64,000 nucleotides of DNA from Glutamicibacter sp. MNS18 (lineage in GTDB: Bacteria > Actinomycetota > Actinomycetes > Actinomycetales > Micrococcaceae): assembly GCF_026107515.2 (NCBI RefSeq), contig NZ_JAPCHW010000007.1, positions 62,001 to 126,000 on the forward strand, in the 5' to 3' direction. Under the pieces are notes generated by a model, which saw nothing but the letters and a program-made list of their open reading frames with translations, was not told where the DNA came from and did not search any database. The first letter of the stretch is position 1; each line of letters begins with the position of its first letter. Below, in pieces: positions 44,148-53,390 of the stretch. Both the position numbers and the translations under genes were made by a program.

Positions 44148-45557
44148 ATGAATGAGTTGGACAGTATCAGAGAAGTATTGCCATCAATAGGCTATTTTGG
44201 TGGAACCGCTACTGATTTTTTAGAGATATCAGTTAATGACGAAATTCTTGAAGTAGAGATAAAAGTTGATGAAGAAGAACAGTGTTTTTTGAATCTACGT
44301 GGAATCGAGTTTTACAGAAATAATAGACGTTTAGAAATAAGGAAATTCATTGACAGTATCAAGCAGAGCTCATTTAGGGAAAGCGATTCTACAAGAGATC
44401 CTTATAGTCTGTTATCAAGAGGCGGATGCCACACAGATCGCGAACTGAACCCCAAGTGGAAAATCAAGTTTAATCAGAATATTTTCATATCGTCAATACG
44501 TATATATAATCGCACGGACGGTTGGGGCATTAGGGCAAGAAATCTCAGAATATCCACTTTGAGTTCGTCTGGATCCTCCAATCTTTACGGAGTAGGGAGT
44601 ACCGCGAATAAGCAACATGCTATTGATTATTTTTCAAAATTATTAAATATTAACTCTCTCGATTTTTGCGAACTATTTATGGGTTCGGTTGACTCAAGGC
44701 AACGACTTTCGTCCCTTACGGCTGTTTATTTGGAATCAGAACTTGATATTATTTCAAGAGATGAGTCAAATCTTCTAGCAACTATATTGCCAACCGGCAA
44801 GTCTGATGACTGGCTAGAGTCCGATTTTTACATTGCCGCACGAATCCTTTTTGATCAGAAACGAAGAGTACCTTCCGCAAGTACAGGAATCAAATCTTTT
44901 TCATTTGTCCTGAATACTCGATCAAAACTCTCTAGACTTCAAAGTGAAATCGAGAGACTTTGCTCAAAGACTGGTGTCGATCAACTTCAGATTTCGCGGC
45001 ATGGAATTTCTTATGCTGGTGCTTTAAGACGAAATAGAAATGAAACACTTGCCACTATTAGAAAGGTAGTCCTTGAACTTCAGAGAAATGGCATTCGAGC
45101 ACTGCTCGGATACGGTACTCTTCTAGGAGCTGTTCGCGAGGGATCGTTTATCTTCCACGATGATGATATAGATTTGATCGTCTGCGTTCATGGAAGTACC
45201 GAGAAAGAGTTATATTCGGAATTGAACAATATCCAACAAATTCTGGAAAGGATAAATTTTTCAATTAAGACGCTGCCTAGCAAACATTATAATTTTCATA
45301 TAACAGATAAATCATCGGGCTCCGTTCTTGACCTATTTCCAGTGCTCATTGACGGAGAACAAGCCTGGCTTCACATGGAAAAGATGATTTGGCGCAGTTT
45401 GCCTTCGCGATACTTTGTGAAATCGGAATTAGTGGAGTTGCATGAACAGTTATTCCCTGCTCCCTTCCGACCGGAAGAGTTCTTGCAGGAACGATACGGT
45501 TCAGACTGGGCTGTGCCAGATCCTTACTACGAATGGACTTGGCGGCTCTCATCATAG
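44148..45557 (+). CDS. LicD-family protein with N-terminal discoidin-like domain
   Basis: The last ~180 of 469 residues are a LicD-type nucleotidyltransferase-fold domain: LLGYGTLLGAVREGSFIFHDDDIDLIV (the G-x10-DDD metal site) and GSVLDLFPVL. LicD proteins transfer phosphocholine or other phospho-groups onto cell-surface glycans. The first ~190 residues form a beta-rich region with WKIKFNQNIFISSIRIYNRTDGW, a pattern like F5/8-type C (discoidin) sugar-binding domains; this is less certain. It is the third plus-strand gene of the AT-rich group, 61 bp after the TPR fusion. The substituent and acceptor cannot be told. Confidence 0.8.
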   Translation: MNELDSIREVLPSIGYFGGTATDFLEISVNDEILEVEIKVDEEEQCFLNLRGIEFYRNNRRLEIRKFIDSIKQSSFRESDSTRDPYSLLSRGGCHTDRELNPKWKIKFNQNIFISSIRIYNRTDGWGIRARNLRISTLSSSGSSNLYGVGSTANKQHAIDYFSKLLNINSLDFCELFMGSVDSRQRLSSLTAVYLESELDIISRDESNLLATILPTGKSDDWLESDFYIAARILFDQKRRVPSASTGIKSFSFVLNTRSKLSRLQSEIERLCSKTGVDQLQISRHGISYAGALRRNRNETLATIRKVVLELQRNGIRALLGYGTLLGAVREGSFIFHDDDIDLIVCVHGSTEKELYSELNNIQQILERINFSIKTLPSKHYNFHITDKSSGSVLDLFPVLIDGEQAWLHMEKMIWRSLPSRYFVKSELVELHEQLFPAPFRPEEFLQERYGSDWAVPDPYYEWTWRLSS

Positions 45558-46022
45558 GTATGTCCGTTTTATTGACGGTCTTCTTATCGATTATCATGAT
45601 TGTTTAGTATATATGAATGGTTTTCAGCTAATAGGCTCTTTAAGATAAATCGCTATGATGTTTCGCCTGTTCTAACCGTCTGGGAAGGTTGTCCTGTGTT
45701 CTTAGCCGTCGGGAATGTTAGCATTTAGTACTTTGTTTGAACGGAATTATGAGTGACGTTGCTTCGCACAAACCTACTCTTATTTTTAGTAAGAATTTTT
45801 TATGGTATCATTTCCTAATTGTATTTCTGATCTATTGATTAATAGTTGACACTAAAGAAATCAGTTCGGCGACTTGATTTTCCGGGGAATTATGTTTTTG
45901 TTGTATCCCATCGTCATTTGTTTTGCAATCAGGCGATTATCGCCGTATCTGAAATAACACTAGTATTGAAGTATGAAAATTTATAATTATATGCTCAAGC
46001 TTGTGGCGATGACTGTATCGGA
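45558..46022. other. AT-rich intergenic region, possible coding remnants
   Basis: These 465 bases between convergent genes contain no intact gene. Short open stretches in two frames (about 45556-45648 and 45646-45730) have amino-acid text that could be a decayed gene, but nothing is recognisable. No clear terminator is seen. Confidence 0.35.
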
Positions 46023-46958
46023 CTAGATTCTCTTGAGCAACGGGCAGGCATCCAGTAACGATACAGGATTAAACTCGATAACTTGATGATCAAATTTCAG
46101 ATTATGAATTAACATTTCAGCTGTGACAATAGTTTGTTTTGTTGGATCAAATTGCTGTGGATTCCTGACCTTGTTAACTGCCAAAAAATGATCATAATAC
46201 TTAAAGCCGCCACCTGTGGGGCTTGATGAATCTAACCATGCGCTAGGGATGTTGTAAGCATCGGCGATGATGAGGCCGTGTAGCGATGATGAAACGATTT
46301 TTTTACACTTGATGAAGTCGCTTAGTACACCTTCAATATCACCACGACGAAGATCAATCAGCTTAACATTTGGGCCGACTTTAGTGTTCAGCCACTTTTT
46401 TTCGTTCCATCTGACAACGAGACCGACCTCGTACACTTTTTCGATCCGAGGATTGAAGAAGAGTGGTGCTAAAAGAGCGGGGTCTCCGTATACGTCAGGG
46501 ACATTGGCGCCGGAATATTCTATGCGAGTCTGACTGAGTGGGCCGCGTACTGCGCTATAGATGGTTTCCTTTTTGAAGTTTTCTTTTGTTTCTGTGCCAA
46601 ACGATCCAGACCCCCACACAAGGCTGTTCTCATTGGTGTATTTCGCGATCGACCCGATAGAGAAGTAATGTGGCTTCGACTTGTCAGCTTTCACGACAGG
46701 CTTCCCAGTTATCATTGTAAACAACCATGGCGAAAGCAGATCCCCAAAATTGGGAGCGTGTGTCCACCATGTTAGTGGTATGCCGCCCTCAGCTTCGATG
46801 AGATTGTCCGAAACTACGTAGTTTTTCAGGATTTCAGGATTTTGGAATTTTTGCTTTGTGAATTTGCGTCCACTAAGTGGGTTTGAAATGTTTACTTTTT
46901 CTATCTTGCTTTTTGTTTTTTGTAAATTATTGAATGCAGTTTTGGCTATTTGTTTCAT
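46023..46958 (-). CDS. Polysaccharide pyruvyl transferase family protein
   Basis: A 311-residue member of the CsaB/WcaK-type family, which ketal-links pyruvate to sugars of secondary wall polymers or EPS. Seen are WWTHAPNFGDLLSPWLFTMITG, YFSIGSIAKYTNENSLVWGSG, YSAVRGPLSQTRI, DPALLAPLFF and IVSSSLHGLIIADAYNIPSAWLD, the conserved C-terminal acceptor/donor region. The N-terminal ~40 residues are lysine-rich. It is strongly AT-rich and lies on the opposite strand to the TagF-like genes, so it is a separate unit of the same island. Confidence 0.85.
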   Translation of the reverse strand: MKQIAKTAFNNLQKTKSKIEKVNISNPLSGRKFTKQKFQNPEILKNYVVSDNLIEAEGGIPLTWWTHAPNFGDLLSPWLFTMITGKPVVKADKSKPHYFSIGSIAKYTNENSLVWGSGSFGTETKENFKKETIYSAVRGPLSQTRIEYSGANVPDVYGDPALLAPLFFNPRIEKVYEVGLVVRWNEKKWLNTKVGPNVKLIDLRRGDIEGVLSDFIKCKKIVSSSLHGLIIADAYNIPSAWLDSSSPTGGGFKYYDHFLAVNKVRNPQQFDPTKQTIVTAEMLIHNLKFDHQVIEFNPVSLLDACPLLKRI

Positions 46959-47463
46959 TGTTTCCTAATGGAAGTTTGAAGTGTTTTGGCAAAGAACTTA
47001 TGATGACTTGAGTCATGTTGCATGAAGTATGTCATCAATAATGATGTAATTTCGGATTCGTTTTCTGAATAGGGATAGTTTTTATTTCAGTCTTCGAATT
47101 TTGTGTTTCAAGTTGTCAGTCAGATATCGGAGATTCCTTGGTCTCGCTGGGTCGATGGTGTCTAGTGTTGAGCATACTTTCAATCTTAGGCGTGTATAAA
47201 GCTGTGTGTACAGTCCTGGGTTGGGCGTGTTTCTGGTGACACAGGCGCTATTGCGCGTGCTATGTAGCCTTTTTCGTATAAACTTGATGATTGATTCTGA
47301 GGATATTTGCTGCCGACGAGTAGCACATTTTGAACCGATTTGGTCGCTCCTGCAGTCTCACTGCCTCGTCCATGGAGGGTTATATGGATTAGATTCCTTT
47401 CTCCAAGGACTGAAGGTGCTTATCTGTGACCATAGCTACCTCCGTGGGACTAGGCTATTAAAT
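46959..47463. other. AT-rich gene-free stretch before the NYN gene
   Basis: 505 bases with no recognisable gene. It is AT-rich at its left, moving to ordinary composition near 47350. It is the right boundary zone of the low-GC island. TAGGCT at about 47451-47456 sits 7 bases before the ATG of the next gene. Confidence 0.4.
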
Positions 47464-48471
47464 ATGATGAACCAAACTGCAATATTTATCGATGCCGGAT
47501 TCTTATTATCGCTAGGTGGGCACAGGGCGGCTGGGACAACACTTAGATCAGCATTTACCATTCACTATGAGTCCCTGGTTCGGGGTATCGTCCAAACGGT
47601 CAAGAAGAATACTGGCCTGAATAATTTGCGGGTCTACTGGTATGACGCATCCAAGGATGGGTTATTTACCGAGCAGCATAAGCGAATTGGGTTCATTCCA
47701 GGGGTTAAAGTCCGCTTGGGGCGGATCTCCTACAACGGCGAACAAAAGGGTGTGGACTTGCGGCTGGCCTTGGACCTCGTGGGGGTCGCACGTAACGGAT
47801 CGGCCTCGGTGGCCTACCTAGTATCGGGTGATGACGACCTGGCAGAGGCCGTGGAAGAAGCCCAGGATCTGGGTATGAAGGTCATTCTTCTGGGCGTGCG
47901 TCGAGACGAAAGTAGGCTGGGTGTGGCCTCGGTAGCCGAGCATTTGGCGCTCACCGCGGATGCCATTGAAACGATCCCCGATCAGCTTCTTGATAGCTCC
48001 TTTACCAAGGTGATTGAGTGGGATAACGAACACGCGGTTCAGGCGGCCTCGATCGCTTCGGCACCCGAGGAACACGCAGTGCAGCCATCAAAGCCTGCTG
48101 CACCCACGCCGGCCGTCATGGCCCAAAAAATCAAGGCGGCAAGCAAAGCGACGACTTCTGATGTCGAAGCAGAGGTAGTTTACTCCAGCGGGGGAGAGCA
48201 TTCGGGGTTCCACGGCAAAGCCGCGTATGAACAGCGTGAATTATCGGTTGCCGAGGAGATCGGTGGCAAGGTGGCCCGTTCGTGGTTAGCCAGCACCACG
48301 CAGCAGGAGGTGGTCGAGCTCATGGCAGACAGGCCTCAACTTCCTCCGGAGATCGACCGGACCCTACTGAAGGATTGCGCCCAGGTCGTAGGTGAATGGA
48401 AAACCGACCAACAGCAGATACGTCGGGTACTTCGTACCGCCTTCTGGGACTGTCTGGATAAGTACTCCTAA
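47464..48471 (+). CDS. NYN-domain (PIN-like RNase) protein
   Basis: A 335-residue protein with an N-terminal NYN/LabA-type domain (about 1-170): TAIFIDAGFLLSLGG with the first acidic residue, VYWYDAS, GVDLRLALDLVGVA and AYLVSGDDDLAEAVEEAQDLGMKVILLGV. The four acidic positions of PIN-like nucleases are present, so RNA cleavage is plausible. The tail is alanine-rich and ends in a charged helical part. Start is MMN at 47464 or 47467. No ribosome site is visible, and a -10-like TAGGCT lies 7 bases upstream, which may mean a leaderless mRNA. The longer frame to 47206 reads through AT-rich DNA and is disfavoured. Confidence 0.85.
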   Translation: MMNQTAIFIDAGFLLSLGGHRAAGTTLRSAFTIHYESLVRGIVQTVKKNTGLNNLRVYWYDASKDGLFTEQHKRIGFIPGVKVRLGRISYNGEQKGVDLRLALDLVGVARNGSASVAYLVSGDDDLAEAVEEAQDLGMKVILLGVRRDESRLGVASVAEHLALTADAIETIPDQLLDSSFTKVIEWDNEHAVQAASIASAPEEHAVQPSKPAAPTPAVMAQKIKAASKATTSDVEAEVVYSSGGEHSGFHGKAAYEQRELSVAEEIGGKVARSWLASTTQQEVVELMADRPQLPPEIDRTLLKDCAQVVGEWKTDQQQIRRVLRTAFWDCLDKYS

Positions 48472-48528
48472 GTTCCACCGGCCGTCCCCGAATCCTGAAA
48501 CCTGACCTACCTAAGGTAAATTATTATC

Positions 48529-50085
48529 GTGACTTCACAGCAAAAACCCTTTTACATCACTACTGCAATCTCCTACCCGAACGGTACCCCCCATATTGGG
48601 CATGCCTACGAGGTGGTAGCTACCGACGCGATGGCGCGCTTCAAGCGCCTGGACGGTTACGACGTGTTCTTCATGACGGGCACCGATGAGCACGGGCAGA
48701 AAATGATGCAGACCGCTGAGAAGGAAGGGATCAGCCCGGCCCAACTGGCTCAGCGGAACTCGGATGCGTTCCAGGCCATGAATGACGAGCTGGGCATCAG
48801 CTACGATCGATTCATCCGGACCACCGATGCAGATCACCACGCGGCGGCCCAGGAACTGTGGCGCCGTATGGAATCCAACGGAGATATCTACCTGGACGCC
48901 TATGCGGGCTGGTACTCGGTACGCGATGAGGCCTTCTATTCCGAGGACCAGACCGAAGTCCGGGAAGACGGTATCCGTTATGCCATAGAGACCGACACCG
49001 AAGTCACCTGGACCGAGGAGGAGTCCTACTTCTTCCGGCTGTCCAAGTACCAGGACAAACTGCTGAAACTCTATTCCGAGTCGGAGTCCTTCGGCGCCCC
49101 GCAGTCCCGTTTCAACGAGGTGATTCGTTTTGTCGAAGGCGGCTTAACCGACCTGTCGATTTCACGTACCACCTTCGACTGGGGGATCCCGGTCCCGGGA
49201 AACAACAAACACGTCATGTACGTGTGGGTTGACGCACTGACCAATTACCTGACCGGTGCCGGCTTCCCGGATGTTGATTCGGCGTCCTTCCAGAAGTTCT
49301 GGCCGGCAGATGTCCATGTCATCGGCAAGGACATCTCACGGTTCCACGCCATCTACTGGCCGGCCTTCCTGATGTCGGCACGTTTGCCGCTACCGAAGCG
49401 CGTCATGATCCATGGCTTCCTTCACAATAACGGTGTGAAGATGTCCAAGTCCCTGGGCAATACAGTGTCACCGGACGACTTCGTCCAGCAGTACGGGCTG
49501 GATCAGGTGCGCTACTTCTTCCTGCGTGAAGTGCCCTTTGGCGCGGATGGTAACTACAACCATGAGACCATCGTGGCCCGCATCAACGGCGACCTCGCCA
49601 ACAATTTCGGCAATCTCGCACAGCGTTCGCTGTCCATGGTGGCCAAGAATTGCGGGGGAGTAGTGCCGACTCCCGGCGAGCTCACCGAGGCGGATCGGGC
49701 GGAACTCGAGGCTGCCGCCGGTCTGTTGGAGATCAACAGGGAATACTACTCCCGTCAGGAATTCAGCCGGGCTCTGGAAGCCGTATGGCATGTTCTGGGC
49801 GATACCAACGCCTACTTTGCCGACCAGGAACCGTGGAAACTTAAGAAGACCGATCCGGCGCGCATGGAGACCGTGCTCTATGTGACGTTGGAAGTGGTCC
49901 GTCAGGTCGCCCTGTTGCTTCAGCCGGTTCTACCGCAGACCACCACCGCCATGTTGGATCTGCTCGGCGTCGGTAGCGGCTCTGCGCGGACCTTCGAGAA
50001 CTACGGGCGTGCATTGGTGCCCGGGACCGAGTTGCCGGCACCGGCTCCGGTCTTCCCGCGATACGAAGAACCCAAGCGGGACTAG
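48529..50085 (+). CDS. metG: Methionyl-tRNA synthetase
   Basis: Charges tRNA-Met with methionine. The 518-residue class I enzyme has the HIGH motif as [25 protein letters not shown], and KMSKS in [17 protein letters not shown]. It lacks the Cys zinc-knuckle set and a C-terminal tRNA-binding extension, so it is the short type. GTG start. It shares a bidirectional terminator with the convergent response-regulator gene. Confidence 0.96.
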   Translation: MTSQQKPFYITTAISYPNGTPHIGHAYEVVATDAMARFKRLDGYDVFFMTGTDEHGQKMMQTAEKEGISPAQLAQRNSDAFQAMNDELGISYDRFIRTTDADHHAAAQELWRRMESNGDIYLDAYAGWYSVRDEAFYSEDQTEVREDGIRYAIETDTEVTWTEEESYFFRLSKYQDKLLKLYSESESFGAPQSRFNEVIRFVEGGLTDLSISRTTFDWGIPVPGNNKHVMYVWVDALTNYLTGAGFPDVDSASFQKFWPADVHVIGKDISRFHAIYWPAFLMSARLPLPKRVMIHGFLHNNGVKMSKSLGNTVSPDDFVQQYGLDQVRYFFLREVPFGADGNYNHETIVARINGDLANNFGNLAQRSLSMVAKNCGGVVPTPGELTEADRAELEAAAGLLEINREYYSRQEFSRALEAVWHVLGDTNAYFADQEPWKLKKTDPARMETVLYVTLEVVRQVALLLQPVLPQTTTAMLDLLGVGSGSARTFENYGRALVPGTELPAPAPVFPRYEEPKRD

Positions 50086-50091
50086 AACGAC

Positions 50092-50137
50092 AAAGGGCAT
50101 GGACCAGGACAAGGGTATTTCCTGGTCCATGCCCTTT
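50092..50137. terminator. Bidirectional terminator between metG and the response regulator
   Basis: AAAGGGCATGGACCAGGA (50092-50109) and its exact complement (50120-50137) form an 18-bp perfect stem with A and T ends, suited to both convergent genes. Confidence 0.88.
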
Positions 50138-50144
50138 CGCATGC

Positions 50145-50834
50145 CTAGGGGCTGACCACCCCGGTCTGGTAGGCGATCACCACGGCCTGGACCCTATCTC
50201 GGGCGTCCAGTTTGGCCAAGATGTGGCCGACATGGGTTTTGACCGTGGCTTCCGAGAGGAAAAGGTCCTGGGCGATCTCCGGGTTCGATCGGCCCGAGGC
50301 AATGAGCTCGAATACCTCACGTTCTCGCCGTGTCAACGAATCAACCCGCGCCTGTAACTGGGAATTAGGCTGCACATTGCGCTTGAGCATCGGTGCCATG
50401 TGATCCAGCAGCCGGCGGGTGGTGGACGGGGCAATGACGGCATCCCCGCGATTAACCGTACGTATGGACTCCAGCAACTCCTCGGGCGGGGCATCCTTGA
50501 GCAAGAAGCCGCTGGCACCGGCCTGGATCGCGCTGAGTGCGTATTCGTCCATATCAAAGGTGGTCAGCACAATGACCTTTGGGGCGGACTCCGGCTTCTG
50601 TCCGGCGCCCAGCAGCCGTTCGGTGGTTTCGATCCCATCCATTTCCGGCATTCGCACGTCCATCAACACCACATCCGCAGTGGGCAGCAGGTGGGTGGCC
50701 AAGGCCTCGCGTCCGTTGCCGGCCTCGGCAATGACTTCCATATCCTCCTGGGAGTTGATCAGCATCCGAAACCCGCTTCGAACGAGTAATTGGTCATCGA
50801 CCAGGGCCACCTTGATCGGTGTTGGTTCGTTCAC
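50145..50834 (-). CDS. NarL/DesR-type response regulator
   Basis: A 229-residue response regulator. The receiver domain has VALVDDQLLVRSGF, the phospho-acceptor Asp in ADVVLMDVRMPEMDG, the Thr in KVIVLTTFDMDEYA and the Lys in GASGFLLKDAPPEELL. The output is a LuxR helix-turn-helix (LTRREREVFELIASGRSNPEIA, FLSEATVKTHVGHIL). GTG 50834 follows GGAGGACTAATAACA. It lies 5 bp downstream of the histidine kinase, so they form one system. Target genes are unknown. Confidence 0.92.
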   Translation of the reverse strand: MNEPTPIKVALVDDQLLVRSGFRMLINSQEDMEVIAEAGNGREALATHLLPTADVVLMDVRMPEMDGIETTERLLGAGQKPESAPKVIVLTTFDMDEYALSAIQAGASGFLLKDAPPEELLESIRTVNRGDAVIAPSTTRRLLDHMAPMLKRNVQPNSQLQARVDSLTRREREVFELIASGRSNPEIAQDLFLSEATVKTHVGHILAKLDARDRVQAVVIAYQTGVVSP

Positions 50835-50839
50835 TGTTA

Positions 50840-52042
50840 TTAGTCCTCCGAATATGGGATGAAAACTGACACTTGAAATCCGCCGCCGGTAATCGGGCCG
50901 GCTTGTGCCCAACCTTCGTAGAGCGAAACCCGCTCACACATTCCCCGAAGGCCTTGCCCCGCACCGTCCTGGGTCAAGGCGCCGGCTCCCCGGCCATTAT
51001 CCGTGACCAGGATTTCCAGGCCCTTACCGGTCCAGGTCAGGGCCACTTGTGCCGAGGCATTGGCGCCGGCATGCTTCATGACATTGGTCAGGGATTCCTG
51101 GACGCACCGGTACGCTGTGAGCTCCGCGCCGGCGGGTAGTTCGCGGCGGGGTGCGCCCTCAACGATCAGGTGGGCTTCCAACCCAGAACGTTGCGTGGTG
51201 CTCACCAGGTCATCGATGTCCATCAGCGTTGGTAACGGACGGTTCTCGGCGGCTTCGTCGGTTCGCAGGACGCCGAGTAACCGGCGCATTTCTCGTAGTG
51301 AAGAGCGTCCGGTATCGGAGACGGTCTTCAGGGTTTCGATCGCGATCTGCGGATCCTTGGTTGCGGCGTAGCGGGCACCATCGGCTTGGGTGATGATGAC
51401 CGAGAGGGAATGGGCCACGATATCGTGCATTTCCCTGGCGATGTGGTTGCGTTCGTCCGAGGCCGCCAAATCACGCTCGTATTGGCGTTCCATCTCCAAA
51501 CGATTGGCCCGGTCTCGCAGGCCTTCCATGGTCAGCCTTCTGGTCCGCGCCAAATCACCGAAGGTCCAGGAAACGAGGACTATCAGTGACAGGCCGACAA
51601 AGGAGATGATCATGTCAAAGCTGATCAGCTGACTGTCACTGTATGGCACGAACATCCGGCCAGTGACCAACATGGCGCCAACGATCCCCGTTGCCAGGGT
51701 GGCGAAAGATTGCCAGCGCTTGCCGTAGACGGCGATGGTGTAAACAAGAATCGGGACCGAGAACTGCGAAGGGAGCAGACCCGGATAGGTCGCGACCTGC
51801 AACAAGTGGCCGCCGATCACGATCAGGGTGACGGCCCAAGGGTGCCTGCGCCTGTACATCAGCGGGGCCGTTTGCAGCAGGCAGAGCACAAACAGATACC
51901 AGGGATTGTAGACCCCATAACCCATGCCAAGCGTTCCAGCCGAGACGACCAGGGTGTAGGCGGCCCCGGCCATGAAATCGACCTTGTGGGGATTGCTTCG
52001 AATCCACTGATCGATCCGGCGGTGTGGGCTACGAAGATTCAA
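50840..52042 (-). CDS. Sensor histidine kinase (HisKA_3 type)
   Basis: A 400-residue membrane kinase. About five helices occupy residues 25-165 (FMAGAAYTLVVSAGTLGMG, VLCLLQTAPLM, IISFVGLSLIVLVSW) with almost no extracellular domain, so an intramembrane or envelope signal is likely. The H-box is ERNHIAREMHDIVAHSLSVIITQA; the HATPase part has ESLTNVMKHAGANA and LVTDNGRGAG with GQGLRGMCERVSLYEG. It is the partner of the adjacent regulator and resembles DesK/LiaS-type kinases of Gram-positives. Confidence 0.92.
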   Translation of the reverse strand: MNLRSPHRRIDQWIRSNPHKVDFMAGAAYTLVVSAGTLGMGYGVYNPWYLFVLCLLQTAPLMYRRRHPWAVTLIVIGGHLLQVATYPGLLPSQFSVPILVYTIAVYGKRWQSFATLATGIVGAMLVTGRMFVPYSDSQLISFDMIISFVGLSLIVLVSWTFGDLARTRRLTMEGLRDRANRLEMERQYERDLAASDERNHIAREMHDIVAHSLSVIITQADGARYAATKDPQIAIETLKTVSDTGRSSLREMRRLLGVLRTDEAAENRPLPTLMDIDDLVSTTQRSGLEAHLIVEGAPRRELPAGAELTAYRCVQESLTNVMKHAGANASAQVALTWTGKGLEILVTDNGRGAGALTQDGAGQGLRGMCERVSLYEGWAQAGPITGGGFQVSVFIPYSED

Positions 52043-52152
52043 AATATCTGCTCAACTGTTCAGGATGGCGACTTGCCTCTCCAGCATACTGAATTCCACC
52101 AAGCCCAACCTCCTGCCCAGGTCTGAGATTCGTGACCGCACACAAGTCAAAA

Positions 52153-52169
52153 ATCTCATTATTTGAGAT
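52153..52169 (+). promoter_or_regulatory. Palindrome in the leuB promoter, candidate operator
   Basis: ATCTCA-TTATT-TGAGAT lies about 40-57 bases before the leuB ATG and overlaps a second imperfect repeat (AGATGAG...CTCACATCT, to 52182). A leucine-related repressor such as the LtbR type is a possible binder; this is inference. Confidence 0.45.
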
Positions 52170-52197
52170 GAGTTCTCACATCTTGGATTCTGTCCGT

Positions 52198-52203
52198 TAA
52201 TAT
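52198..52203 (+). promoter_or_regulatory. -10 box of a likely leaderless leuB transcript
   Basis: TAATAT ends 6 bases before the leuB ATG, so transcription would begin at or next to the A of the start codon. The only purine-rich run before the ATG is CGGGGT, which abuts the start and is too close to act as a ribosome site. Confidence 0.5.
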
Positions 52204-52209
52204 CGGGGT

Positions 52210-53268
52210 ATGGGAAACGTCTTAGATATTGCTGTCATTGCCGGAGACGGAATCGGGCCGGAAGTTGTGGCCGAAGCCGTCAAGGTCCTGAAGGTTGCCA
52301 CTGCCGCGAGCGGTCGCCGGCTGGAACTCACCGACTATAAGCTGGGTGCCGAGCACTGGTTGGAAACCGGTGAGGCGCTGAATCCTGAAACCCTTGAATC
52401 CATCAAGAAGCATGACGCCATCCTTTTTGGTGCTGTCGGAGCGGCCCCGGGGGACACCCGGATCCCTTCCGGGGTTATCGAGCGTGAACTCTTGCTGAAG
52501 TTGCGGTTCTCCCTGGACCATTATGTGAACCTGCGTCCGGCCAAGCTGTATCAGGGGATCGAAAGCCCGCTGGCGAACCCCGGAGCGATCGACTTCGTGG
52601 TGGTACGCGAAGGAACTGAAGGGCCCTACGTGGGCAACGGTGGCTCGGTGCGTACCGGCACCCCGCAGGAAATCGCCACCGAGGTATCGGTTAATACCGC
52701 CTACGGTGTCGAACGTGTGGTGCGTGACGCGTTCAGCCGCGCTGCACGCCGCCCGCGCAAGCATGTGACCCTGGTCCACAAGCACAATGTACTGGTGCAT
52801 GCCGGCCACCTGTGGCGCCGCACCGTCGAAGCCGTTGCGGTGGATTTCCCGGAGGTCACCCACGACTACCTGCATGTGGATGCCGCCACCATCTTCCTGA
52901 CCACCGACCCCTCCCGGTTCGATGTGATCGTCACCGATAACCTCTTCGGCGACATCCTCACCGACCAGGCAGGTGCCATCACCGGAGGTATCGGGCTGGC
53001 TGCCAGCGGAAACATCAACAAGTCCGGCACCTACCCGTCAATGTTCGAACCGGTCCACGGCTCGGCCCCGGATATCGCCGGTCAGCAGAAGGCCGATCCG
53101 ACTGCCGCGATCCTGTCCGTTGCCCTGATGCTCGACCACCTGGGCCTGGCCAAGGAAGCAGCAGCGGTTGAGCAGGCTGTGGAAACCGAGATCACTTCGC
53201 GTCAGGAATTGACCGATCCGCGCACTACCGCCGAGATCGGCGATGCAATTGTGGCATTGCTGGCATAA
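52210..53268 (+). CDS. leuB: 3-Isopropylmalate dehydrogenase
   Basis: Oxidatively decarboxylates 3-isopropylmalate in leucine synthesis. The 352-residue actinobacterial-type enzyme has [14 protein letters not shown]-like opening ([19 protein letters not shown]), [19 protein letters not shown] with the substrate arginines, [49 protein letters not shown] and [14 protein letters not shown]. It is divergent from the sensor kinase and followed by ilvE. The start appears leaderless. Confidence 0.95.
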   Translation: MGNVLDIAVIAGDGIGPEVVAEAVKVLKVATAASGRRLELTDYKLGAEHWLETGEALNPETLESIKKHDAILFGAVGAAPGDTRIPSGVIERELLLKLRFSLDHYVNLRPAKLYQGIESPLANPGAIDFVVVREGTEGPYVGNGGSVRTGTPQEIATEVSVNTAYGVERVVRDAFSRAARRPRKHVTLVHKHNVLVHAGHLWRRTVEAVAVDFPEVTHDYLHVDAATIFLTTDPSRFDVIVTDNLFGDILTDQAGAITGGIGLAASGNINKSGTYPSMFEPVHGSAPDIAGQQKADPTAAILSVALMLDHLGLAKEAAAVEQAVETEITSRQELTDPRTTAEIGDAIVALLA

Positions 53269-53323
53269 GCTACTGATAACGGTCTATCTGGCAGAATTGG
53301 ATGCCAGGTAAGCCAAACCACGA

Positions 53324-53359
53324 ACGGGTGTTCCGCTGATTGCGTGGGACACCCGTTTT
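53324..53359 (+). terminator. Intrinsic terminator or attenuator between leuB and ilvE
   Basis: ACGGGTGTTCC (53324-53334) pairs with GGGACACCCGT (53346-53356) with one mismatch, followed by TTT. Confidence 0.75.
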
Positions 53360-53390
53360 ACGTCACCCAGTAAGGAAGTCCAAGGTCGAA

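Noticed and set aside
47206-47463. 86-codon extension of the NYN protein
   Set aside because: It reads AT-rich DNA with no family match, while the NYN domain begins directly at the MMN start.
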